Assembly: GCA_944739405.2 (NCBI GenBank)
Contig: OX123183.2
Span: forward strand, 93,200,729 to 93,264,728
Direction: 5' to 3'
Length of the DNA stretch: 64,000 bases
DNA from: Euclidia mi
Taxonomy: Eukaryota; Arthropoda; Insecta; Lepidoptera; Erebidae
Position 1 is the first letter of the stretch. Every line of letters begins with the position of its first letter. Below, piece after piece: positions 1 to 10,600 of the stretch. The notes beneath the pieces are model-generated. The model ran no database searches and was not told the DNA's origin. It saw only the letters and a list, made by a program, of their open reading frames with translations. The translations under genes were made by a program, and so were the position numbers.

Positions 1-840
1 TTAAAATAAATATTTACTTACGCCAACATGATCCGTTTGTGTTTTCTCTATTAGTGCTGTTTTCAAATTGATTATGAAAACCGTTGGCGAGGGCATAATA
101 TAGTTGTAAACATATTGTGGTATAAAACATGGATACGGTATATTTTTTATTAAGAAATAATGAAATATATTTTAAATCTCGGGGCAATGTTTTTACTGTT
201 CTTATTGTAATAATTATCTAGTCTTCTTTTATTAAAACATTTTCTGGTTCTCTGTTACAATCTACAAAGTTATCTGTTAATCGTTATAAAAGTGTAACTA
301 CAACTGGAAATTGTTTTTATTGTCCCTAGGAATTCTAAAAAAAAAGCAAACTGGCAACAAGGCCCATAAAAGAGCTAAGTGGCGGTCGCACGGTAGGTAA
401 GCGTTTTAAGAGAACTTCAGCCGCGGTCGATAAGGGGAGACAGATTAAAAATAACTTGCCGTATTAGCAAAGTATTAGCAGAGGCATTTTGCCAAATGCG
501 AACTTTTTGAGTGAATAGTACTTATATTTTGTCCTGAAATAATATGAACTTATACTTTTTTTAAGACTACGATATTCATAATTCGAATAGATAAAATCTT
601 GTCACACTATGTACAAAATTCGTAACAATACGTTTAATGTTCAGAAATCTTAGCTAAACTCATCCATAAAATTACTGATCTAAACCGATTATAACTCCTT
701 GACGATAATATTTATAAATAATCTTCTAGAGAACTTGATTCAATAGAAAATATTATAAACATACTTCTTTCAGAAAATTCCTGTTTTTTTATTTCCACCA
801 AAATATTTTTATAAGGTTTATTATAATGACTACTTACTAA
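1..840. other. gene-free AT-rich stretch
   Basis: I see no coding exon, SINE box pair or inverted repeat that I can support in this stretch. It is AT-rich with short A and T runs, and its open frames are short and without recognisable domains. Confidence 0.5.
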
Positions 841-975
841 CGGCTGGTCCCAATGGTCTATCCATGGATGGATCTAGAGATTCATGATCCATATATCGCA
901 AATTTTGTATGGAGCTTATATCAAATATGTATCTGTAATCTCAAAAAAATGGATAGATCGGATATGAAAATCAGC
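841..975. repeat. short MITE-like repeat, family member 1
   Basis: The left side carries GGTCTATCCAT and the right side TGGATAGATC, an imperfect inverted pair, and the middle contains TTTTGTATGGAGCTTAT. The same arrangement and the same middle motif occur at 29571-29705, so I read both as members of one short inverted-repeat family. The ends here are diverged and I could not fix a target duplication. Confidence 0.4.
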
Positions 976-1065
976 TATATATGATCTGTGTCACACGGGC
1001 ACTGTATACGCCACGTAGCTGATCTTCATTGCCTGTGTTGCACTCAATAACATACATACGTAGAC

Positions 1066-1740
1066 TCACGCCTGTTTCCCGGAGGGGTAGGCAGAGACTA
1101 CGGAACGCCATTTGCAACGATCCTGACTTACCTCTCTTGCTTCACTCACTCCCATCAAGTTTCTCATGCATGCTCTTCTGTTAAGGGTACTTCTGACTTG
1201 TCCTTTTTTCAGGATGTCTCCAATCTGGTCAGAGAACGTCCGCCTAGGTCTTCCCCTTTGTCTTGTCCCATTCACACTTGCCTTTTATATCTTCTTTGTC
1301 AGTCTATCGTCATCCATCCTCTCCATGTGCCCAAACCATCTTAACATGCCTTTCTCAATACTTGTCACTACATCTTCTTTTACCCCACAACACTCTCTTA
1401 TCACACAATTCTTAACTCTGTCGGTCAAAGATACACCACACACACATACTTCACAGTGCTCTCATTTCTACAGCATTTATTCTACTTGCAAATCTCTTCT
1501 GCCATACCCAACTTTCACTACCGTACTTAAGGGTAGGCACCAATACCCCTCTATGCACAGCCAAACGTGCCTTTTTGGACACGTTTTGGCTATTCATAAA
1601 CGCCTTCAGAGCTCCATTCATTCTATTACCTGCATTAACTCTTCTTTCAATATCTTCTTCATTTTTACCTTCCTTGTAAACAATGTACCTAAGTATACAA
1701 ACTCATTCAAACACAAGCACTCAATAAAACGTTTTTAAAA
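1066..1740 (-). pseudogene. non-LTR retrotransposon RT C-terminal fragment
   Basis: Read on the minus strand, broken frames give the tail of a non-LTR retrotransposon ORF2. Visible pieces in order are a region encoding NEEDIERRVNAG, then GALKAFMNS, a region around MERMDDDRLTKKIY, and an open C-terminal part with GTRQRGRPRRTFSDQIGDIL, ending VSAYPSGKQA and a stop near 1066. No RT catalytic FADD block remains, so the fragment is 5'-truncated. The 190-codon plus-strand frame over the same bases is its antisense shadow. Confidence 0.7.
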
Positions 1741-1753
1741 CTTATAGTCTATC

Positions 1754-1878
1754 AAATCCGGTTAGACTAGACAGCAGAACCCGGACTACAAGGTGACAGT
1801 CTTGGCTGAAACTACGTTAGTACTATTATAATTCTGTGCTGCAACCGGGATTAGGGTAGAGCCACAGAATAATAATAG
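1754..1878 (+). repeat. 3'-tail repeat with GCAACCGGGAT motif, copy 1
   Basis: It contains CCGGTTAGACTAG, then GCTGCAACCGGGATTAGG and a trailing A/T-rich AATAATAATA run. The same order of motifs recurs at 2262-2465 and, weakly, at 14945-15030, which suggests the 3' end of an interspersed retroelement. The family is not identified. Confidence 0.4.
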
Positions 1879-2048
1879 GTAGAGCGATGAAGATGATCTT
1901 CTAAAGTTTATTTGTAAGGAGATTCCCAAAACTGTCACGAAGCAGTAGTCTGATATTAATATATTAAACAAGTACCAGCCATTTTGCGTAAGAATGGTTG
2001 ATTATGGTGATTTAGAAGAGACAACAAAGTTAACAAGTGTTAGTTTGA

Positions 2049-2245
2049 GGCAGCGATAGCCTAGTGGAGATACCAACGGACTGACATGCAGAGGGTGTCG
2101 GGTTCAAATCCACGGCGCGCACCGATGACTACTACTTGTTAATTATCGCTTGCCCCGTGCCTCGGAGAGCACGTTAAGCCGTCGGTCCCGGCTGTGATAA
2201 AGATCTTTGAAAGTCGGTACGGGGAGTCAGTAGTTCAGAGTCAGT
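2049..2245 (+). repeat. tRNA-derived SINE
   Basis: An RNA polymerase III A box (TAGCCTAGTGG, 2057-2067) lies the usual distance before a B box (GGTTCAAATCC, 2101-2111). The tRNA-like head is followed by a body with CCTCGGAGAGCACGTTAAGC. It is a SINE rather than a tRNA gene because no acceptor stem can be closed and the body continues well past the T-arm. Confidence 0.75.
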
Positions 2246-2261
2246 TTATTTGAGGGTACCT

Positions 2262-2465
2262 CAAATAAACTGATACTGGTCTAAAGGTCTAAACCATAGA
2301 ATATCACTATCCCTTTGCGTTGCGGAGGTCAGACGGCCGTCGCTCTGTGGAAAAGTTGATATTCTGTCATATCTGGTTAAACCAGTAAGCGGACCCCGGA
2401 TTTCACGGCTTGTAAGTCTTGGATGCAACCGGGATAACGCTAGGGCGATAATGATGATGATGAAC
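2262..2465 (+). repeat. 3'-tail repeat with GCAACCGGGAT motif, copy 2
   Basis: It carries TCTGGTTAAACCAGTAAGC, GGATGCAACCGGGATAACG and a terminal run of ATGATGATGATGA. The simple trinucleotide end is typical of RTE-like or dependent SINE 3' ends. It directly follows the SINE at 2049-2245, so the two may be one composite insertion. Confidence 0.45.
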
Positions 2466-2654
2466 AAAGTTAATAAGTGGATAAGTATATACCTGGTTAT
2501 TCCATAGGGATTCATTTTATTTAGGGATGTCATAAATGTAGTTGTACTATACAGGCTAAGAGCATCAAAGTTAGCGAATAATCACTGATGTCGACAGTGT
2601 CATTCGACTTTCAGCCAATATTTTATGAATTCTCTTTATACCTATTATTGACAT

Positions 2655-2815
2655 AATTTTATTTACTTTTGCACTGTTAAGAAATCGTGCATCGCTAAAG
2701 GACTCTACGGACACAAAGACCTGGGTCACACAAAGCATTGTCTCGTGTGGGAACCGAACATACGACGATCGGCGCAGAGTCAAACGGCGAAGCGACGTTG
2801 ATCTGATATCCGTAT
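2655..2815 (-). repeat. degenerate tRNA-derived SINE
   Basis: On the minus strand a decayed B box (complement of GAACCGAACAT, 2751-2761) and the flanking CGTCGCTTCGCC-type head match the better preserved SINEs at 56450-56640 and 61476-61698. The A box is poorly preserved. Confidence 0.5.
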
Positions 2816-3303
2816 GGATAAGACGTTGTCATTCACGTAGTTCATCTAACAGCTGGTCAAGACGTACGATCATATCAACCTTTGAACCAAGTAATAAAAT
2901 AAGCAATTCAGGCAATTTATCTAAAGATTACTTTATTGTTAGGACTATGGTAATAATCATTTGGCGTTTCGGCGTTGCATGGAGTCTACTTTTATCATCC
3001 TTGCAACGGTATTATAAGTCTATGGCGGTCGAAAAGTGTTGTTGTGATAGCAGGCGCCTCCGTAGGTGGGCTTGGAAGTTCATTCAACTTCCTATGCAGC
3101 CAAACCAGACCGTAGACGGCGAGACCCACAAAAAAGCCCCTGCGAAAACATGGTAAAATTATTATCTTAGTAAATTACACACTCTGTGGATGTATATAGG
3201 GCTATTATTTCTCGTAACATTTCTTAATAGTATTTTTTATTTCGAAGCGTGACGCCTGGTAGGTACTGGTGTTCTTATTGCCCAAATGGAGAACATTCCA
3301 CGG
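2816..3303. other. gene-free stretch
   Basis: It contains one short open frame of 69 codons with no recognisable domain. I see no repeat boundaries or splice-compatible exon here. Confidence 0.4.
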
Positions 3304-4473
3304 AAATAGTTATTTGTGCAACAAGAGAGCAAAGTTGTTTTTTGTTTCGCGTGCTTATTTTGAGTCCCGAGCAAGCGAAGGATTCTATGATTGATTCACG
3401 AGCGTAGCGAGTGAATCAAAGTTAGAATCCTGAGCGTGGTGAGGGACTTAACAGCACGAGATACAAAAAAAAATTGGTTGCCTGTAAAGTCGGTATACGG
3501 GCGAAAGTTTTACGTGACAACGACTTTGAGTGGTAAAATAATTTTAATGTGAATATTTATTCGTATAGTAGGAAGAAGGATGAAAGACGCGTGCCTTTCA
3601 CTTTTTATGTCTGTCTCTCTCGCTCTTAGGCGGGACGCGTGCCTCTCACTCGCTCTCATTGTGAGCGCATAACGTGAGCGGAGCGTAACGCAGTTTCTTG
3701 AAGTGTCACCCGGCAAACCAATTTATAAGACGTTGTCACGTCAAAAACTTTGCTCTCGTGTAGCACACATAGCTTTTCACCACAGCAGTGAGAACACATA
3801 TTACTTAAGAGACATAGAAATGAACAGGAATAGATTGAATTCTGCATAATCACTTGTTGATTTAACTCTTCTGGTGTTAAAGTACAGTCATCATCGCTAG
3901 TTTCACTCATCTTTTTAGATTATTTTATATATTATTATAATTTAACACGTTACGCTATAGGTACCTACTGTATCAGCATCAGCGAAATTTTTATTCCCGC
4001 TACTTTTTTAAATCGCGTTTTAATACCGCGTCCCTGATGTTTATTTTTCAGATGTATCATTGTTGTAATTCTAAATAAAAATGTATTGGTTAAATACTAA
4101 TTTTATACTATTAATTAGACTTATTTTTATTAAAATCCAATAATAAATTAAACATGTAAACAATAACATATAAAAAAAACAAATATCTTTTTTTTTGCGT
4201 TGCCGTAGGTGTTTTCTTTGAGGTCGAATTCCAAAATCGAATTTCGAATTCGAAGGGGTTTGTTTTTTCACTCACTTTTTATTTGCATGTGAAAGAGACA
4301 GAGCACAGTAAAATTCAAATGTTTCAAATTTGTGGCTGAACAATGTTAATTCGTGGCACTGAAGATTAAAAAATTAAAAACCTACTTTGCCTCACGCTCG
4401 AATCAAAATCGCGTTTTGTTCACTGTTGTCTCGCAGCAAAAGCGGCATGTTTGAGCTGCTGTGGTGAAAATAG
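3304..4473. repeat. 1.17-kb interspersed repeat, copy 1
   Basis: It is nearly identical over most of its length to 8777-9678. Shared landmarks are AATAGTTATTTGTGCAACAA at the left, a palindromic patch around TTCACGAGCGTAGCGAGTGAA, and GAGCTGCTGTGGTGAAAA at the right end. The complement of the right end, TTTTCACCACAGCAG, occurs inside the repeat near 3773. The minus strand carries a short open frame starting MSETSDDDCTLTPEELNQQ (ATG at 3908-3910) with a Cys/His-rich stretch (SHCCGEKLC); the sister copy has a 2-base deletion inside it. I do not know whether this frame was ever translated. Confidence 0.6.
3473..3746. repeat. short inverted-repeat element nested in the 3304-4473 repeat
   Basis: This block is absent from the sister repeat at 8777-9678, which reads straight across the position. 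Its ends carry imperfect inverted sequences: ATTGGTTGCC against the complement of GGCAAACCAAT, and TTTTACGTGACAACG (3508-3522) against CGTTGTCACGTCAAAA (3731-3746). No coding capacity is visible. Confidence 0.55.
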
Positions 4474-7400
4474 CTATTCTACAAAATAATAGCTAATAAA
4501 GAGTAAACAGAAAAGAGAAATTAAAGAAAGTCGAAGTAGAAGTAAGTATTAAAAGAACAAAGAAAGAGTATATTATCAGAGAAAAGGCAGTTCTATCATG
4601 TCTGAAATATTAGAAATGAGATTTATATATTGGGAATGGGAGGTAAAATAGAATTAATGTCATGACTGGTGGTGTTAAAGCATTAAATGAATCCATAAAT
4701 ATTTTTCATGGCCACCTTAATTCGCCAATCGTTTTGAGAAGCATGTAGACCGTGCTAGGCCTAAAGCCAGGCTGTATCAGGCTAAAAAGAATTTTTGAAT
4801 GATGATGTAATATGATAACTGCTTCAGGACTCTCTTTATTCATGTATAGTCTCCTTCCTTTTTTATTTAAGGTACTCGACCCTAAATAAACAAGGAAAGA
4901 TGCTTATGAGACGATAGTGAACAAATTATGATTTTTGAATCTTTGGTAGAGCTGTGACAAACTATAAATGAGAGAAAGCCCCCGAATTCAGGGATAACAT
5001 AACAATATAAAATAGTTCAGATATGGTGTTTCGGGATACTGATAGTCACGCAACGACTGATACGACCACAGCACACCGCATTGGATTAAATGGAGCGAAT
5101 AATCCTTTTAATTAAATGTGGTGCTACAGCCGAAACCCTAAAAGGGTCAATGTCAGCGCGGAGTTAGGTACTTGCCTAAGTAATCGAATTTGACGATCTA
5201 GTGTAACATAATGATGTGAATTTGTATTGGCAGGCGAGAGATTTCTACGTGTTACAATAAAAAAATATAAGCACTGTTTACAAAACTTCCTTCAATGTCT
5301 TAATTTTTATATGTCGCGTTTCCGACGGCTTTATCGAAATTGACTCGTATTCATAGAGAGCACGAGTGCATGTATCTTTGTACCAATAAATAACACATCA
5401 TAAAATGGTTTTCGTATACCCGCATGTAAAAATATAAAATATGAAATACTTACATACCAAGCATTGCTGCACCTTTTCTGTACTCACTTGATTCGAAATG
5501 AACTGCATTACAGAGCCTGCTAATAAAGGACTATAAAGTAATTTGTGGCATTCAATGAATAATAGGTATAGGTATTTCCAACAATGGCAATATATAATTT
5601 CATGATAAATATTACATTTCAGTTAATAGGCAGCTAACCATTAAAAGCCGAGATACGTAGCTTATACTGGCACAAGATATTTATACATGTTTAAATGTCA
5701 TATTTGAAGAATCTGGCATTATGGGACATCAAATAAATCTAAAAGCTTTAAAATGTTCTTCTCGAGTTTGGTTTGAACAGGGGTTGTGGATTTATATAGG
5801 TATAATTTTTATCCTTATTCTATTTAACACAGACCTTATTCCATTAGACACAAGATAACCAGCCAAAACTAACAAACTAGGAACAATCGTTTTACACCAT
5901 CTACATATATACCATCCAGCAACAGGGTGTCGATTTGAATTTGCAAAATATTTTAAGAGGTTAATGTACTACTACAACTGTATACAAATACATAAAAAAA
6001 TAAGTAAGAACGTGTTCGTTATCATACACTTTGAAAATTAACTCGGTGTATTGACTGCCGCCGCCGCTCAGCTGATCGCCATTGCAGGTGCTTAACACAC
6101 ACAAGCACACGTACTAACAGTGAGTGCGCGATACAGTCTTAATTTGCACGATTGAACAGTTTATTCTGATTTACAATCTAAGTAAAATTTAATGATAATA
6201 GGGTTTTATATCATCGCACACTGATTAAAATAATTTTAGGTAGGTAAAATATTTTGCACATGCAGATCAACACATTGTATTTATATCAATGTACCTACTC
6301 GTAATACATTTATCAAGAATCGTGTTGCACATAATTATCATGGCATGGTATCATGGAGGTAACATTCACATAAACCCAAGAAAATACTAAGAACCACCCC
6401 TATAAAAAATGAGCAATAAGTAGTAAGGGAAGTAGGTACTTAGCAATTTTCTTGTGCAAATGAGACATACCATTATGCTGTGTATTCGCATAAATTTAAG
6501 GGGCCTAATTCTGCTAAATAAATATATTCTCGATCTCATGTCAGTGTCATACTTACGTCACAAAAAGCGTATTCTTCTAAATTATCTGATATTTGAATGA
6601 AAGTGTAACGAGATCGTATGTGTCAACGACGAACCTATTTATTTTAAATTATACGATAATGACATTAGGTTATCAGAATACTGCTTTTAAATCCATTCAA
6701 AATATAATATCAATGTCATCTAAAAATGGCAGAATTGCCCCCCAGGTGTCTAACCCTTAACATGAAGAAAATGTCTGTAAGTATTGTATGAGTCACAGTG
6801 AATGCACGCATGCCTAAGAAATGCTGTCAATTCTAACAATTGATCACCGCATCTGCATCTGCTAAAGAGATGAAATAGAACGTAAACAGTAATAAGATGG
6901 TAAGCGCCCCCATAGTTTACTACTGGACCAAAATAAATATCAAAGTATGATAACTCTTGCCGATATGGTGGAAATATTAAAAAAAATTCTTATTACGTCA
7001 GCAGAAATATTTATACAGGCTGATGTAAAGAAACACTCACCTGTGTCGATTGTCGAACATTTTTATGGCAACCGGATGTTAAACATGTGAGTAGTAAGTA
7101 AGTATATTAATTATGTTCTAATTAGTTTCCTGTTAAGGCCATAAAACTTTTAGTACTATGATAATCTGTAACATATGCGATAAGTTTTAATTTAGCAGTA
7201 AGTATATTATTATGGCATTTATAGAGGCCTAAGCTATATTCGTCTTACTGAAGCATGTTCAACGGGACGCATTCAAGCTTGGTTGGTTACTGTGTTTACT
7301 ATAAAGTACGTACCCACAGTAAGTACACATACCTACTGCGAGTACACACGTGCCATGCGACTACGCTTGAGGGAATATGAGAAGAACACTTTTCTGTCGA

Positions 7401-7600
7401 ATTTTTTTTCGAATTTTATTTAATTACGACATTACCTCAATTCGATTCATCGTCGCAGTTTGCTCTATGTACCTACTGTAAGTGCAACAGTCATATCTTT
7501 ATCTGAGGAAATGACAACCTATTAACAATTTTATTACCAGATGTAGACATAAACGGGTTTTCGGCTGACACCACTTCATTCTTTAAATTAGCCGCAGTAG
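4474..7600. other. intergenic region upstream of esterase A
   Basis: Over 3 kb without a supported exon, RNA gene or clear inverted repeat. It is AT-rich and will include the promoter of esterase A at its right end, but I see no confident TATA or initiator element. Confidence 0.4.
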
Positions 7601-7644
7601 CTAGCTTGAATATCATAGCCAAATATCATCACAAAATTCTGGAA

Positions 7645-10600
7645 ATGAAGCAATTAAAATTATTTCTATGTTTATTAATATTCTTAATAAATTGTTTGTC
7701 TAAGGGAGAAACAGCTAAATGTAGCTGTAACCCCACAACAATCACTCTTCCACAAGGAAAAATAAGAGGTTCTTACGATGTGCAGAAAACTCAAATAAAG
7801 TTTTTAGGCATACCGTATGCAACAGTAGAAGAAAAATTTCAGGTAAGTGCCACTTTTGTATGGGGTCTATAAAATTTTAAACAATTTTGTAATAAGCAGA
7901 ACCTTTTGATCTAATCTATCGATCGCTGCTTCACCGGCCTAGACTTTCAAGCTTTATTTTACCCACTATGGCGTGGAATATTAAAAAATACTTATATCAT
8001 AAAAGATAGCTACTGTCCAAATTTAATGTTTCTAGTTCTCTTTGTCAGTAAGTTAAGCGCGATTATATGTCAGTCAGGTCAAATTTTACTAGCGACCCGC
8101 CCTGGCTTCGCACGGTTGCAGTGTTTTAGGCACGCGCCGCCGGCCCTGGCCCCGCCGCAACCGCTATGTCCCTGCAATTTAAATCTGTAATATCTTCGAA
8201 AATATTCATTTAAATTACACGCTGTAAAGCGACAATTCTACAGGCTATTGATCTATATGGATTAATGTTGTATTGCTTAAAATCTCTTCGTAAATAAGCC
8301 ATTATTTCTCGTTAAAAGTGGGTTATCCCTAATGCTACGGCCACACTACCGTGATATGCCAATAATTTTACTATGCCAATCAATATGGCAAATGGCGGTA
8401 GACAATAGCTCCAGCGGCGGTCTTTTTTCGCACATCAAAGAAGATTACCGCAGTAATTTTCGTTTCGTTTGTGGCCACACTACTGTTTGTCCAGTGTGCA
8501 ACATGAGATCGACGACGACGTATGTGTCTACCGGTTTTGACTGGTCAAATGAAAAAGCGCTCGAAATTTGGAACTATTCCAATCCGAACCGTCTCGTTGG
8601 GATACCCGACAGAAAGTCAAAAATTTTAAAGATTCATGTAAAAATAATTCGTGGCGTGCCATTGGAGAGGCCTATATCCAGCAGTGGACTGCGGCAGGCT
8701 GATGATGATGATGATGTAAATATAATTCGCACTCATAAAAAACCACACAGCTGCAGCTTCAACCTCCATCTTGAAAATAGTTATTTGTGCAACAAGAGAG
8801 CAAAATTGTTTTTTGTTTCGAGTGCTGATTTTGAGTCCCGAGCAAGCGAAGGATTCTATGATTGATTCACGAGCGTAGCGAGTGAATCAAAGTTAGAATC
8901 CTGAGCGTGGTGAGGGACTCAACAGCACGAGATACAAAAATATTTGCTCTCGTGTAGCACACATAATTTTTCACCACAGCAGTGAGAACACATATTACTT
9001 AGGGGACAGAAATGAACAGGAATAGATTGAATTCTGCATAATCACTTGTTGATTTAACTCTTCTGGTGTTAAAGTACAGTCATCATCGCTAGTTTCACTC
9101 ATCTTTTTAGATTATTTTATATATTAATATAAATTTACACGTTACGCTATACCTACTGTATCAGCATCAGCGAAATTTTTATTCCCGCAAATTTTTTAAA
9201 TCGCGTTTTAATACCGCGTCCCTGATGTTTATTTTTCAAATGTACCATTGTTGTAATTCTAAATAAAAATGTATTGGTTAAATACAAATTTAATACTATT
9301 AATTTGACTTATTTTTATTAAAATCCAATAATAAATAAAACATGTAAACAATAAAATATAAAAAAAGTAATTTCTTTATGACAAATATCTTTTTTTTTTG
9401 CGTTGCCGTAGGTGTTTTCTTTGAGGTCGAATTCCAAAATCGAATTTCGAATTCGAAGGGGTTTGTTTTTTCACTCACTTTTTATATGCATGTGAAAGAG
9501 ACAGAGCACAGTAAAATTCGAATGTATCAAATTTGTGGCTGAACAATGTCAGTTCGTGGCACTGAAGATTGAAAAATTAAAAAGCTACTTTGCCTCACGC
9601 TTGAATCAAAATCGCGTTTTGTTCACTGTTGTCTCGCAGCAAAAGCGGCATGTTTGAGCTGCTGTGGTGAAAATGATATTTTTACCTCCTAATTTATTGA
9701 CATATCTGGGTAAACTCTAGTGTAACCACACGACTTCACGCAGTAATTTAAACGGTAATTAAATGCTTTAATTATTGCGGTAACAGCCCGGTAGACGGTA
9801 AGGTAGTGTGGCCGTAGCATAAGAAATAGACATATACCATCGGGGACTTTTTGTAGACTTTTTAAGTTGTACAATACTGTAGTACATTATTTTGATCCAT
9901 CTCGTAGGGTTCAAGCAAGGTTTGCAATGTAAGCGCAAAAAATGTGTGCGGCAGCAATGGCCACACCGTTGGCAAACCAAGCCCTGAGTTAATGGGAGTG
10001 GCGGTTGTGCGTCGTTCGTGTTGCGGTGCCTACAGGCACGTTGCTGAGCCAGGACCTCAAGCCAGGATATGTCATGTGTTTTGAGGCCGTCCGATGTGAT
10101 TTTCCTCCATCGAGCACGATCTTCTGCGAGATCCTCCCATTTTGAGAAATCGAAGATAGACATGTCGCACTTAACGCTGTCTTTAAACCTTAACACGGGA
10201 CGGCCTACGGGACGTTTTGCATCTGCAACTTCTCCCAGGAGAGTTTTTTTAGGCTAACGAGATGGCTCCATCCCATATACTTGCCCAACCCAGCGTAACC
10301 TCCTCTGCTTCAGCAGACCAGTTATACTAGGCAATTTGGCGATTTCTAACACTTTCTCGTTTGTCACCATATCTCTCCATGAGATGCCTAGAATGACCCG
10401 AAGACAACGCATATGGAACGAGTTGAGTCGTCTTTCCTGCTTCGCATAAGATGTCCAGGTCTCAGCTCCGTACAAGAGTACACTCAAGACACATGTTTGG
10501 TACACGGTCATCTTGGTGTTAATAGTGAGGTGTTTGTTAGTCCACATTCTTGTACTAAGCTTCCCGAACATCGTGGACGCCTTGCCGATGCGCATGCCGA

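Larger units (their letters stand above)
8333..9819. mobile_element. Harbinger-like inverted-repeat element with TAA target duplication
   Basis: The left end TGCTACGGCCACACTACCGT is mirrored at the right end (complement of ACGGTAAGGTAGTGTGGCCG followed by TAGCA). Both ends are flanked by TAA (8330-8332 and 9820-9822), the 3-bp target duplication type of PIF/Harbinger elements. There is no transposase; the interior contains an RTE 3' tail and the repeat at 8777-9678, both apparently nested. It lies in intron 1 of esterase A on the plus strand. The 177-codon open frame starting at 8332 runs through the terminal repeat and the RTE tail and is not a gene. Confidence 0.65.

Noticed and set aside
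1166..1738. 190-codon plus-strand frame
   Set aside because: Antisense shadow of the RT fragment on the minus strand, whose protein is recognisable.
2057..2111. A and B boxes as a tRNA gene
   Set aside because: No closable cloverleaf; the body continues as a repeat found elsewhere. The same reasoning applies to 34081, 56546 and 61621.
8332..8865. 177-codon plus-strand frame
   Set aside because: It runs through a terminal inverted repeat, an RTE 3' tail and the start of another repeat, so it is a chance fusion of non-coding pieces.
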